The translations under genes and the position numbers were made by a program. A stretch of DNA of 64,000 nucleotides from positions 124,001 through 188,000 of the forward strand of contig NZ_QQBB01000005.1 in NCBI RefSeq assembly GCF_003350535.1, in the 5' to 3' direction. This document shows positions 1 through 8,420 of this stretch, one piece after another. The DNA comes from Microvirga subterranea. Lineage in GTDB: Bacteria > Pseudomonadota > Alphaproteobacteria > Rhizobiales > Beijerinckiaceae. Under the pieces are notes generated by a model. It was given only the letters and a program-made list of their open reading frames with translations. It was not told the DNA's origin and did no database searches. Each line of letters starts with the position of its first letter. The stretch's first letter is position 1.

Positions 1-93
1 AGGCGCCACCTCGTCATACCGGCCTGGCAAAACGGCTTCGCAGCCAGACCCGGGCTGCGGCTGTAAGAGTAACGAACCAGGTTTGCTGAGCTC

Positions 94-642
94 ATGATCG
101 GACCCCAGACATTCGCCTTTGGGCCGAGGCCCGTTTCTGTCCTGCTTCACCCGAATGCGGTTCCGGTTGCCGACATCTTCCGGTGCATCAGCGGATTCCA
201 GGATCAGTACGATCTCGCGCTGCTGAATGGACCGGAGGAGGATTTGGGCAGGCTCACCCGCCCGGATTGCGCGAAGGCCATCATATCGGATGCCCTGCTG
301 CTCGCGTTCGCTCTCGATCGCCAGAGGACGAGGCCGCTCTGCCATGCACCGCTCAAATCCCGCCGGGCGAGCACCGACGAGTATTGCCTGATGACACTGA
401 TCGGGGCCTCCCGAACGCGGGATTCGGAACTCGCTTACGAGGCCAGCACGGTTCTGGGAGTGGCGTCTCTCGATCTCGTTTCTTCCCTGGCTTCGGATCT
501 CATCAACCAGATCGATGCCGGCGGCCTTGTCTTCAGGACGCCCGACATCACCGAGTTTCGAGCTCTGGTCGGTGACAGCCTCCTCTTCGAGGATGATCCG
601 GAAGTCGGATTAGAGCATTCCGAGATGAAGTTCCGCTTCTAG
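94..642 (+). CDS. Hypothetical protein, 182 aa
   Basis: I do not recognise this protein. It is a soluble-looking chain with no signal peptide or membrane segment, rich in Leu, Asp and Ala, with a conserved-looking centre around residues 87-105 (KSRRASTDEYCLMTLIG). The ribosome binding site before the ATG is weak, so the start could be elsewhere. A perfect 9-bp hairpin lies about 50 bases downstream and fits as its terminator, which supports a real transcript. The next gene is on the opposite strand. No function is assigned. Confidence 0.6.
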   Translation: MIGPQTFAFGPRPVSVLLHPNAVPVADIFRCISGFQDQYDLALLNGPEEDLGRLTRPDCAKAIISDALLLAFALDRQRTRPLCHAPLKSRRASTDEYCLMTLIGASRTRDSELAYEASTVLGVASLDLVSSLASDLINQIDAGGLVFRTPDITEFRALVGDSLLFEDDPEVGLEHSEMKFRF

Positions 643-690
643 ATCTTCATCGAGGAACCGAGACAATCATCGCAGTTCTTTGAAGATGGA

Positions 691-727
691 CCGTTCGGCA
701 ACCGCCGAACGGCTTTATGCTTGCGTT
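691..727 (+). terminator. Rho-independent terminator-like hairpin after the first gene
   Basis: Perfect inverted repeat CCGTTCGGC / GCCGAACGG (691-699 and 704-712) with an AACC loop, followed by a T-rich stretch. It lies 49 bases past the stop at 642. Confidence 0.6.
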
Positions 728-764
728 TTCGGTTGCTCTTCTAGATCGCACGGCACGAAAAATT

Positions 765-788
765 AAAGGGGCCGCAAGCGGCCCCTTT
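765..788 (-). terminator. Strong bidirectional terminator hairpin
   Basis: An 11-bp perfect stem, AAAGGGGCCGC and its complement, at 765-775 and 778-788. Read leftward it is followed by TTTAATTTTT, so it should terminate the small KGG gene whose stop is at 810. Confidence 0.75.
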
Positions 789-809
789 ACTTACGCGTAT
801 CAACTAAAG

Positions 810-1004
810 TCATTCCTGATTGCTGCGGGTGCTTCCCGAAGCCTGGCCGCCTTTGCGCCCAGCCTCCGAAGCAAGTTCGCGATCCTGGGAGAAGGAGCGC
901 TTCTCAGCCGGGACGCTCTTGCCGCCCTTGCTTGCGATCTCGCGCTGCCGGTCGCCGTCCATCGACGCGAAACCGCGCTTCGAAGTCGAACTTCCTGTCG
1001 CCAT
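810..1004 (-). CDS. KGG-repeat general stress protein, 64 aa
   Basis: A small, highly charged, Gly-rich protein with the KGG stress-induced repeat: GFASMDGDRQREIASKGGKS, then a second diverged copy ending in GRKGG. Proteins of this family (con-10/YciG type) are hydrophilic stress proteins of unknown mechanism. I chose the ATG at 1004 because a perfect AGGAGG lies six bases upstream (1011-1016); a longer reading to 1043 would bury that site inside the gene. An EcfG-like promoter lies about 40 bases upstream and a strong terminator downstream, so it is a single-gene general-stress transcript. Confidence 0.85.
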   Translation of the reverse strand: MATGSSTSKRGFASMDGDRQREIASKGGKSVPAEKRSFSQDRELASEAGRKGGQASGSTRSNQE

Positions 1005-1041
1005 CACATGCCTCCTACGTGATTGGTTTACTGCCTTGAAC

Positions 1042-1066
1042 AACCATGGTTAATTTCGATGGTTCC
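1042..1066 (-). promoter_or_regulatory. EcfG-type general stress promoter
   Basis: On the minus strand GGAAC (1066-1062) is followed by 17 bases and GTT (1044-1042). This matches the alphaproteobacterial EcfG (sigma-EcfG/PhyR regulon) pattern GGAAC-N16/17-cGTT with one mismatch at the C. It sits 37 bases before the KGG gene, a typical EcfG target, so position and target agree. Confidence 0.65.
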
Positions 1067-1436
1067 GCTTGGTTGTTCGAGATTTTGATTATCCTCTGCC
1101 AGGGAAGCTTGGCTTTATCGAGGCTCTCTTGAGGCGGATGGCCGATGTGCGCAGTTGTCGCAGTTCGATATGCGGTGAGGGTTCCAGTAATGGCCTGACT
1201 TTTTTCTTCCCCTCGGGTGGAGGTTACCTTGCGTTCCCTCCCATCGGAGCGCGTCTACTTCATTGGCGATCTTCTACTGATCGGTCCGTGCTCGCCGGAT
1301 GAATCCGCTTCGTACCGCAACGCTTCGTCCTTATAATGCCGGGGCGGGAGGGGCCGCGCAGTGATGCCGAACCGGGCGCGGTCTGTCGGTGATCGGAAGG
1401 GCGCACGCTCAAAGTCGAGAAAGCAAGGATAGAGCC
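1067..1436. other. Intergenic region without recognisable gene
   Basis: About 370 bases between the EcfG promoter and the HIT gene. Short open frames occur, but none has a ribosome binding site or a protein-like composition. It must hold the promoter of the HIT gene, which I cannot place. Confidence 0.5.
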
Positions 1437-1859
1437 GTGGTGTACGACCAGAACAACGTCTTCGCGAAGATCCTCAGGGGGGAACTTCCCTGCCATAAGG
1501 TCTACGAGACCGACCGGGTCCTGGCCTTCATGGACATCATGCCCCGCGGCGACGGCCATGTCCTCGTCGTCCCCAAGGCTCCCGCACGCAACATCCTCGA
1601 CGTCGAGCCGGACGATCTCGCGAACCTTGCCAAGGAGGTCCAAGTGGTCGCGAAGGGCGTCAAGGAGGCCTTCAAGGCCGATGGGCTCACGATCCAGCAG
1701 TTCAACGAGAGCGCGGGTGGGCAGGTGGTGTTCCACATCCACGTGCATGTGATCCCGCGCTTCGAAGGCGTCGCCTTGAAGCCGCATACGGGGCAGATGG
1801 AGGATCAGGAGAAGCTTGCCCGCTCTGCGGAAAAGATCCGCGCGGCCTTGGGCCGATAG
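1437..1859 (+). CDS. HIT family nucleotide hydrolase, 140 aa
   Basis: Histidine triad protein (Hint/HinT-like), a family that hydrolyses nucleoside phosphoramidates or AMP conjugates in the cytoplasm. The sequence shows the family start (NNVFAKILRGELPCHKVYE), the FMDIMPRGDGHVLVVPK strand and the catalytic triad HIHVHVIPRF near the C-terminus. I chose the GTG at 1437 because AAGGA sits seven bases upstream; the ATG at 1389 would add 16 unlikely residues. The physiological substrate cannot be read from sequence. It converges on glpK across a shared hairpin. Confidence 0.9.
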   Translation: MVYDQNNVFAKILRGELPCHKVYETDRVLAFMDIMPRGDGHVLVVPKAPARNILDVEPDDLANLAKEVQVVAKGVKEAFKADGLTIQQFNESAGGQVVFHIHVHVIPRFEGVALKPHTGQMEDQEKLARSAEKIRAALGR

Positions 1860-1875
1860 GTCGGGCTGGATGGCA

Positions 1876-1912
1876 GGAAGGGCTGTGCCGGCAGTCCTTC
1901 CGGAGCGTGCTT
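1876..1912 (+). terminator. Hairpin between convergent HIT and glpK genes
   Basis: A 10-bp stem (GGAAGGGCTG at 1876-1885 with CAGTCCTTCC at 1892-1901, one G-T pair), 16 bases after the HIT stop. The T run is poor, so termination is a probable rather than certain role. Confidence 0.5.
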
Positions 1913-1928
1913 TCCCGGCCGAGGGCCC

Positions 1929-3413
1929 TCAGTGCCAGTCGAGCGAGCGCTCGACCGCCTTGCACCAGCGTGCATAGAGGTCCTCGCGCAGGCCCTGTTC
2001 GAAGGTCGGCTTCCAGCGCTTGTCGACGGCCCAATTGCGGACGAGCTCGTCCGTTCCGGCCCAAAACCCCGTCGCCAGGCCGGCCGCATAGGCCGACCCG
2101 AGGGCCGTGGTCTCGATCACCTTCGGCCGCACGACCGGTACATCCAGGATGTCGGCCTGGAACTGCATCAGAAGCTCGTTGACCACCATGCCGCCGTCCG
2201 TGCGCAGCTCCCTGACGGCGATGCCCGTATCCTTGGCCATGGCATCCAGGACCTCGCGGGTCTGGAAGGCGGTCGCCTCCAGGGCGGCGCGGGCGATATG
2301 GCCCTTGTTGGCATAGCGGGTGAGGCCGCCGATCATGCCGCGGGCGCCGGCGTTCCAGTGGGGGGCGTAGAGGCCCGAGAAGGCCGGCACGATGGTCACG
2401 CCGCCATTGTCCTGGACGCTGCGGGCCAGGGGCTCGATGTCGGTCGAGGCTTGGATCAGGCCGAGATTGTCCCGCAACCATTGCACGAGGGCGCCCGCGA
2501 TGGCGATGGAGCCTTCGAGTGCGTAGACGGTCGGTCCCTGCCCGAAGCGGTATCCGACGGTGGTGAGCAATCCATACTTCGACGGGTAGGGCTTCTCGCC
2601 GGTGTTCATCAGCATGAAGCACCCGGTGCCGTAGGTGTTCTTCGCCTCACCAGGCTGGAAGCAGGCCTGGCCGACAAGGGCCGCCTGTTGGTCACCCAGG
2701 ATGCCGGCGATCGGAACGCCGGCGAGGACGCCCACCGCCTCGCCATAGACCTCGCTCGAGGAGACGATCGTCGGCAGGCAGGCCCGCGGAATGTTGAACA
2801 GGGCCAGGATTTCGTCGTCCCAGGCGAGGCTCTCCAGGTTCATCAGCTGGGTGCGGCTCGCGTTGGTCACGTCGGTGATGTGGCAGCGGCCGCCGGTCAG
2901 GTTCCAGACGAGCCAGCTGTCGACGGTCCCGAACAGGACGTCGCCGGCTGTGGCCTTCTCTCGGGCTCCGGGAACGTTGTCCAGGAGCCACCGCAGCTTG
3001 AGGCCGGAGAAATAGCTCGTCAGCGGCAGGCCGGTCTTGGACCGCAGGCGGTCATGCCCGCCGTCCCGGGCGAACTCCTCGACGATCGGATCGACCCGGG
3101 TGTCCTGCCAGACCAAGGCGTTGTGGAGGGGCTTGCCGGTCTGCCGGTCCCAGATGAGCGTCGTCTCGCGCTGGTTGGTGATGCCGATCGCGGCGAGATC
3201 CTTGGGAGTCAGGCCCTGCTTGGCGAGAGCCGCCCCGATGACCTCCAACGTGTTGTGCCAGATCTCGAGCGGGTCGTGCTCCACGTAACCGGCCTGCGGA
3301 TAGATCTGCTCGTGCTCCTTCTGGGCGACCGAGATGATGCTGCCCGTCCGGTCGAACACGATGAAGCGCGAACTGGTCGTGCCCTGATCGATGGCACCCA
3401 CGTAGTGAGCCAT
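1929..3413 (-). CDS. glpK: Glycerol kinase
   Basis: Phosphorylates glycerol to sn-glycerol 3-phosphate with ATP. The 494 residues match the usual length. Visible family features are the N-terminal phosphate loop [10 protein letters not shown], the glycerol-site stretch [23 protein letters not shown] in the middle and the C-terminal [11 protein letters not shown] clear GGGAGG precedes the ATG. It lies 30 bases downstream of glpD on the same strand, so both are probably cotranscribed. No glycerol facilitator glpF is adjacent. Confidence 0.97.
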   Translation of the reverse strand: MAHYVGAIDQGTTSSRFIVFDRTGSIISVAQKEHEQIYPQAGYVEHDPLEIWHNTLEVIGAALAKQGLTPKDLAAIGITNQRETTLIWDRQTGKPLHNALVWQDTRVDPIVEEFARDGGHDRLRSKTGLPLTSYFSGLKLRWLLDNVPGAREKATAGDVLFGTVDSWLVWNLTGGRCHITDVTNASRTQLMNLESLAWDDEILALFNIPRACLPTIVSSSEVYGEAVGVLAGVPIAGILGDQQAALVGQACFQPGEAKNTYGTGCFMLMNTGEKPYPSKYGLLTTVGYRFGQGPTVYALEGSIAIAGALVQWLRDNLGLIQASTDIEPLARSVQDNGGVTIVPAFSGLYAPHWNAGARGMIGGLTRYANKGHIARAALEATAFQTREVLDAMAKDTGIAVRELRTDGGMVVNELLMQFQADILDVPVVRPKVIETTALGSAYAAGLATGFWAGTDELVRNWAVDKRWKPTFEQGLREDLYARWCKAVERSLDWH

Positions 3414-3443
3414 GGTTCCTCCCGAATGCTCGTCTAGGCGTTC

Positions 3444-4964
3444 TTATTGGGCCGCGACGGCGGCAGCATTCCGTTTGGCGATATACGCGTCGATCGCCTG
3501 GGCCGCGCCCGCCGAGACGTGCAGGCCGAGCTTCGACCGCCGCCAGAGGATGTCCTCTGCGGTGCGCGCCCATTCGCGACGGACCAGGTAGTCCACCTCC
3601 GCGGCCGTCAGGGTGCCGCCGAAATCCTCGCCGAGATCGGTCATCGACTTCGCGGAGCTCAGGAGATCCTCGATCCGCGTGCCGTAGGCGCGCGCCAGAC
3701 GATGAGCGTGCGCTTCCGGGAGGAAGGGCCAGCGCGACCGGACGGTGGCGAGGAACCAGTCGAAATCCGCGTCCGGCATGTCGCCGCCCGGCATCTTGGC
3801 GGTTTCGGTCCAGGCCGGCTTCATGGCCGGGAAGTAGGGCTTCAGCTCCTCGAGGGCATGCTCGGCGAGCTTGCGGAAAGTGGTGATCTTGCCGCCGAAG
3901 ATCGACAGCACCGGCGCCTGCTTGGGTGCGCCGTCGAGGTCGAACACGTAGTCGCGGGTCACTGCGGACGCATTTGTCGAGCCGTCGTCGAAGAGGGGGC
4001 GTACGCCCGAATAGGTCCAGACCACATCGGAGGGCTTCACCTCCTTCTGGAAGAAGTGGTTCACCACGTCGCAGAGGTACTGAATCTCGTTGTCGTCGAT
4101 GGTGACCTTCTTGTCCGGCACCGATTCCACCGGGATATCCGTGGTCCCCACCAGGGTGAACTTCTCCTGATAGGGGATGGCGAACACGATCCGCTTGTCG
4201 GTGTTCTGCAGGATGAAGGCCTCCTTGGTGTCGAAGAGCTTCGGCACCACGATGTGGCTGCCCTTCACCAGGCGCACGTTCTTCCGGGTGTTGAGCCCGA
4301 GCTTGGAGTTGAGCACGTCGGCCACGAAGGGACCGCCGGCATTGACGAGGGCGCGGGCGCGCACCTCCTGCGTCTCGCCGGTCTGGACGTTCTGGAGCGT
4401 GGCGACCCAGACCTCGCCGTCGCGGCGGGCCGAGACCAGCTTCGTGCGGACGCGGATGTCGGCGCCCTTCTCGAACGCATCGAGCGCATTGAGGGCCACC
4501 ATGCGGCTGTCCTCGACCCAGCAGTCGGAATAGACGAAGGCCGTGTCGAAGCCGGGCTTCAGGGCCTTGCCGGCCGGGTGCTTGGTGAGGTGGATCGTCT
4601 CGGTGCCGGGCAACTTCTTGCGGGGCGCCAGGTGATCGTAGAGGAACAGGCCGAGCCGCACGAACCAGGCCGGCCGGATGCCCTTCTCGTGGGGAAGGAT
4701 GAACCGCAGCGGCCAGATAATGTGGGGGGCGGAGTTCAGAAGACGCTCGCGCTCGAACAGGGCCTCGCGGACCAGCCGGAACTCGTAATATTCCAGATAG
4801 CGCAGGCCGCCGTGGATCAGCTTGGTGCTGGCGGACGAGGTGTAGCCAGCGAGATCGCCTTGCTCGCAGAGAACCACCGAGAGGCCCCGGCCGACCGCGT
4901 CGCGCGCGATGCCCGCGCCGTTGATGCCGCCGCCAACAATCAGAAGATCAGTCACTGTCGTCAC
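3444..4964 (-). CDS. glpD: Glycerol-3-phosphate dehydrogenase (FAD-dependent)
   Basis: Membrane-associated flavoenzyme that oxidises glycerol 3-phosphate to dihydroxyacetone phosphate and passes electrons to quinone. The FAD-binding Rossmann motif LLIVGGGINGAGIARDAV lies at the N-terminus, followed by GLRYLEYYEF and the TTDIPVE segment, and a C-terminal GlpD domain. I chose GTG at 4964 (506 aa) because AAGGAAA lies nine bases upstream and the FAD motif then starts near residue 7, as in the family. The open frame continues far upstream without a stop, but that part is the out-of-frame shadow of the MFS gene. Confidence 0.95.
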   Translation of the reverse strand: MTTVTDLLIVGGGINGAGIARDAVGRGLSVVLCEQGDLAGYTSSASTKLIHGGLRYLEYYEFRLVREALFERERLLNSAPHIIWPLRFILPHEKGIRPAWFVRLGLFLYDHLAPRKKLPGTETIHLTKHPAGKALKPGFDTAFVYSDCWVEDSRMVALNALDAFEKGADIRVRTKLVSARRDGEVWVATLQNVQTGETQEVRARALVNAGGPFVADVLNSKLGLNTRKNVRLVKGSHIVVPKLFDTKEAFILQNTDKRIVFAIPYQEKFTLVGTTDIPVESVPDKKVTIDDNEIQYLCDVVNHFFQKEVKPSDVVWTYSGVRPLFDDGSTNASAVTRDYVFDLDGAPKQAPVLSIFGGKITTFRKLAEHALEELKPYFPAMKPAWTETAKMPGGDMPDADFDWFLATVRSRWPFLPEAHAHRLARAYGTRIEDLLSSAKSMTDLGEDFGGTLTAAEVDYLVRREWARTAEDILWRRSKLGLHVSAGAAQAIDAYIAKRNAAAVAAQ

Positions 4965-5041
4965 GAAAAGGTCTTTCCTTGAAGCCGGGCGCCCCCGGCC
5001 CCTTGCAGATGTTTCCTTTAGCCGTCTAAGGCAAGGCTTTT

Positions 5042-6250
5042 CTAGTGCGTTCCACTGTTCCTCGCCACCGCGAGATTTAGCATGAAAGTCACGAAGGAGC
5101 AGAGGGCCATTCCGAAGCAGGAGGCCACCACCGCTCCGTAACTGCCCCACCACGCCCAGAGCGCCCCGAAAGCGAAGGGGGTAGCCGCCATGGCCACCCT
5201 GACGGGAAGCGAGATCATGCCCTGGATGACCCCGTAATCCTCCCGGCCGAAGAGTTCCGGCGGCAGGAGGGCCCGCACGATCGTCATCATGCCGTTCGAG
5301 GCCCCGTAGAAGGCCGCGAACAGCACGATCAGCCACGACCCGGCCGGAATGAAGGGCAGGAGCCCGAAGGCCAGGACGTTGAGCCCCATGGTCAGGATGC
5401 CGATACCTTTCAGGCTCAGGGCCCGTTCCCCGAACCCGGTCAGGAACCGGGCCGCGACCTGGGCCGGCCCGACCACGGCGAAGGCGGCAACCGCTGCGTC
5501 CAGGCTGAACCCGCGCTCCACGAGCATCGGGATGAGATGGACCGGTATGCCCGTCGAGATCATCCCCTGCAGGACGGACGTGACCACGAAGAACCAGAAC
5601 GACGCCGAGGCGAGCACGCGCCGGGCATTCGCGGCCAGAGGCTGAGCATGCGACGGGTGCCCGTGTCCGACGCGGCCGGCGGCGCCCGGAATGCTCAACC
5701 CGTGGAGCACCGCGCAGAGGCCGAGATTCAGCGCCGCTAGCAAGAGCAGAGCAGTCCGCCAGCCGAGCGCCTCGATCAGAAGGTGGGTGAGGGGGATGAA
5801 AATGGTGCTGGCGAAGCCCGCCACCAGGGTCATCACGGTGATCCCGCGCCGGGTCAGGAGCCCGAGATGGCCTGCCAAGACCGCGAAGGCCGGCTCGTAG
5901 AGAACGGCGCTCATGGCGATGCCGAGGCCGAACCAGATCGCCATGAAGGCCGGATAGTTGCTGACCAGCGCCCAGAGACCGAGAAGGAGCGCCGCCAGGA
6001 TCGAGCCGCCGGTCATCACGGCGCGGCCATGGCCGAGATCGATGAGGCGCCCGACCGGCACCGAGAACAAGGCCGAGGAGCCCAGCGCCAGAGAGAAGGC
6101 GGCGGTGAGAGCGGTCTTCGACCAGCCGAGCTCCTGCTCCATGGGCTCGATGATCAGCGCAAAGGCGTAGAAGATCGTCCCGTAGGAAATCGTGACGGCG
6201 ATGGACAGTGCCGAGACGAAGCGCCAGGGCATGCGGGCGGGAGAGGACAT
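5042..6250 (-). CDS. Major facilitator superfamily transporter
   Basis: A 402-residue, 12-helix MFS permease. The loop between helices 2 and 3 reads VGRLIDLGHGRAVMTGG, matching the family motif with Asp and Arg, and Gly-rich helices follow (LGSSALFSVPVGR, FYGASNGMM). It belongs with oxalate/monocarboxylate-type MFS proteins in general appearance, but the substrate cannot be read. The start has AAGG eight bases upstream. It precedes glpD by 77 bases on the same strand, so it may be cotranscribed and could move a glycerol-related compound; that link is inference only. Confidence 0.85.
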   Translation of the reverse strand: MSSPARMPWRFVSALSIAVTISYGTIFYAFALIIEPMEQELGWSKTALTAAFSLALGSSALFSVPVGRLIDLGHGRAVMTGGSILAALLLGLWALVSNYPAFMAIWFGLGIAMSAVLYEPAFAVLAGHLGLLTRRGITVMTLVAGFASTIFIPLTHLLIEALGWRTALLLLAALNLGLCAVLHGLSIPGAAGRVGHGHPSHAQPLAANARRVLASASFWFFVVTSVLQGMISTGIPVHLIPMLVERGFSLDAAVAAFAVVGPAQVAARFLTGFGERALSLKGIGILTMGLNVLAFGLLPFIPAGSWLIVLFAAFYGASNGMMTIVRALLPPELFGREDYGVIQGMISLPVRVAMAATPFAFGALWAWWGSYGAVVASCFGMALCSFVTFMLNLAVARNSGTH

Positions 6251-6557
6251 GGCGACCTTGAGACAATCGTCCGGCAGAAGGACGATCCCTGCTCTTATGT
6301 CACCGGCAGCGGTTGACGAACAGGCCTTTAGCCCTCATATGCACAACACGGCGTCAGCGCTCCACCCCGGAGCCGCTTGAGCGGGACTGCGTGACGGATA
6401 TTCGCCAGATAGGCGAAGGCCCGGTCCCCTTCTTCAATCGCTCCAACCGTACGACGGCCCCATCACGCGGGCTGTCGCCTTGAGCCCGGAAACGCCTGTT
6501 TCCCTGGAAGATCAAGCCTTTAGGGCTCGCCAATATCTCTTCGAAAGACACGACCCT
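6251..6557. other. Divergent intergenic region, MFS / RNA helicase
   Basis: About 300 bases between two divergent genes. It must contain both promoters. I see no clear sigma-70 pair and no convincing operator. The helicase frame is open back to 6480, so part of this stretch could be coding. Confidence 0.4.
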
Positions 6558-8000
6558 TTGACCCTATTCTCCGATTTCGGATTGGCTCAGCCGATCCTCA
6601 AGGCGCTTGCATCCGAGGGCTATGAGAAGCCCACACCGATCCAGGCCCAGACCATTCCGCTCGCGCTCGAAGGCCGCGACGTCTGCGGCATCGCGCAGAC
6701 CGGCACGGGCAAGACGGCGGCCTTCGCGCTGCCGATCCTCCACCGCCTGTCCCAGAACCCGCGCCCGAAGGCTCCCAAGGCCTGCCGCGTGCTGGTGCTG
6801 AGCCCCACCCGCGAGCTCGCCGGCCAGATCGCCGACAGCTTCCGGGTCTATGGCCGCAACCTTCGCCTCTCGACCTCGGTCGTGTTCGGCGGCGTGACCA
6901 TCGGCAAGCAGGAGCGCGAGCTCTCCGGCGGCGTCGACGTGCTCGTCGCGACTCCCGGCCGGCTCCTCGACCTCATCGACCGCAAGTCGCTGACCCTGCG
7001 GGATGTGGAGATCCTCGTCCTCGACGAGGCCGACCAGATGCTCGACCTCGGTTTCATCCACGCCCTCAAGCGGATCGTGAAGCTGCTGCCGGCCAAGCGC
7101 CAGAGCTTGTTCTTCTCGGCCACCATGCCGAAGACCATCTCGTCGCTGGCGGACGACTTCCTGCGCGATCCGGCCAAGGTGGCGGTCACGCCTGTGGCGA
7201 CCACCGCCGAGCGTGTCGAGCAGAGCGTCATCTTCGTGGCGACCGGCCGCAAGCAGGCCCTGCTCGAGATCCTCCTGAAGGACGAAAGCATCGACCGCGT
7301 CCTCGTCTTCACCCGCACCAAGCACGGAGCCGACAAGGTCGTGCGCGGGCTCGACAAGGCCGGCATCGCGGGTGCCGCTATCCACGGCAACAAGTCCCAG
7401 CCGCAGCGTGAGCGCGCTCTCGCGGCGTTCCGAGACGGCAGCTGCCGGGTTCTCGTGGCGACCGACATCGCCGCCCGCGGAATCGACGTCGAAGGCGTGT
7501 CCCACGTCATCAACTTCGATCTGCCGAACGTGCCGGAATCCTACGTCCACCGCATCGGCCGTACCGCCCGCGCGGGCGCGACGGGCCTCGCCATCTCGTT
7601 CTGCAACGACGAGGAGCGGGCCTACCTCAAGGACATCGAGAAGCTGACCCGCCTCAAGGTGCCGGTCGCGGCTTTGCCTGAGGGCTTCTCGGCCGGTCCG
7701 GTCGGCGGCGAGGCGGCTCCGGAGCAGCGTCGCGAGCAGCCGCAGCGCGGCCGCCCCGCGCCGCATGCCCGCGGCCATCAGGGCCATGGCCAGCCGCGCA
7801 ATGCCGATCCGAACGCGGAGCGCGGCCCCAAGCGCCGTCGCGGTCGCGGCGGCAAGCCGGCAGGCCAGCAGGCGGAGAACCGCCCGCAGCAGCAGGCCGC
7901 TCACGCGAAGCCCGCGCCGAAGCCGGCGCAGCGCCGCCCTGAGGGCCGCAGCGACGGCATGCAGGTGGCATGGCTCGACAAGGCGCCCCGGCGTCGCTGA
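6558..8000 (+). CDS. DEAD-box ATP-dependent RNA helicase (RhlE-like)
   Basis: Unwinds RNA duplexes, in ribosome assembly or mRNA turnover. The ordered motifs are visible: Q motif (PTPIQAQTIP), Walker A AQTGTGKT, PTRELA, TPGR, DEAD (VLDEADQMLD), SAT (FFSATMP), ATDIAARGID and HRIGRTARAG. The last 90 residues are a basic Arg/Gly/Gln/Pro-rich tail, probably RNA-binding. The start is uncertain: TTG at 6558 puts the family start FSDFGLAQPIL at the N-terminus, while the frame is open to a TTG at 6480; neither has a strong ribosome binding site. A strong terminator follows. Confidence 0.93.
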   Translation: MTLFSDFGLAQPILKALASEGYEKPTPIQAQTIPLALEGRDVCGIAQTGTGKTAAFALPILHRLSQNPRPKAPKACRVLVLSPTRELAGQIADSFRVYGRNLRLSTSVVFGGVTIGKQERELSGGVDVLVATPGRLLDLIDRKSLTLRDVEILVLDEADQMLDLGFIHALKRIVKLLPAKRQSLFFSATMPKTISSLADDFLRDPAKVAVTPVATTAERVEQSVIFVATGRKQALLEILLKDESIDRVLVFTRTKHGADKVVRGLDKAGIAGAAIHGNKSQPQRERALAAFRDGSCRVLVATDIAARGIDVEGVSHVINFDLPNVPESYVHRIGRTARAGATGLAISFCNDEERAYLKDIEKLTRLKVPVAALPEGFSAGPVGGEAAPEQRREQPQRGRPAPHARGHQGHGQPRNADPNAERGPKRRRGRGGKPAGQQAENRPQQQAAHAKPAPKPAQRRPEGRSDGMQVAWLDKAPRRR

Positions 8001-8013
8001 TCTCAGGTACGGA

Positions 8014-8040
8014 AAAAGGCGCCCTCGGGCGCCTTTTTTA
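8014..8040 (+). terminator. Bidirectional rho-independent terminator
   Basis: A 12-bp stem AAAAAGGCGCCC / GGGCGCCTTTTT with a two-base spacer and a run of six T (8028-8040). It serves the helicase rightward and, through the A run read as T, the lipoprotein gene leftward. Confidence 0.9.
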
Positions 8041-8078
8041 TTGTCGGTGACCGCGCCGAAGCGGCTGCCGATCGACGA

Positions 8079-8420
8079 TCATTGCGAGGGCTGCGCGTTC
8101 TCCGAGCCGCGAGAGTTCCCTCCGGGGGAAATGTTGATCGTGGGGCCGGAGCTTTCCGCGGTTCCGGCGCTGTCCCTGATGTATTGTTTAGTGATCCTGT
8201 CGACGCGCTGACCATTGCCGCCGATGCGCGTATTCGCCGCCGCGCGGGGCCAGGGATCGGCGATATGCACGACCTTGTTGTGCGCGATGGCATCCCCTGC
8301 CGCAGCGGTGACCGTGTCGTCGTGGCTCAGATAGTCTGCACAGGCCCCGAGAAACAGCACCGGCAGGATGCCGGTCGCGGCGAGAAGGCGCTTAGCGCTT
8401 GACGATTTTCTTGCTGACAT
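8079..8420 (-). CDS. Small lipoprotein, pilus-locus type, 113 aa
   Basis: The N-terminus is a lipoprotein signal with lipobox FLGAC, Cys near residue 27. The mature part carries DTVTAAAGDAIAHNKVVHIADPWP, which I recall from small lipoproteins placed after cpaC in many alphaproteobacteria, sometimes annotated as CpaD-like. The gene overlaps the end of the secretin gene by 29 bases and has GGAAG upstream, so translation is coupled. It probably supports secretin assembly in the outer membrane. That role is inferred from position and similarity recalled, not shown. Confidence 0.75.
   Translation of the reverse strand: MSARKSSSAKRLLAATGILPVLFLGACADYLSHDDTVTAAAGDAIAHNKVVHIADPWPRAAANTRIGGNGQRVDRITKQYIRDSAGTAESSGPTINISPGGNSRGSENAQPSQ

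Noticed and set aside
1932..3437. Rightward 501-codon open frame opposite glpK
   Set aside because: Antisense shadow of a well-supported gene, without ribosome binding site or family features.
4965..6266. Leftward open frame continuing upstream of glpD across the whole MFS gene, giving a 940-residue protein
   Set aside because: The upstream part is Arg/Pro/Gly-rich and out of frame with the clear MFS protein. It is a high-GC shadow; glpD has its own start at 4964.
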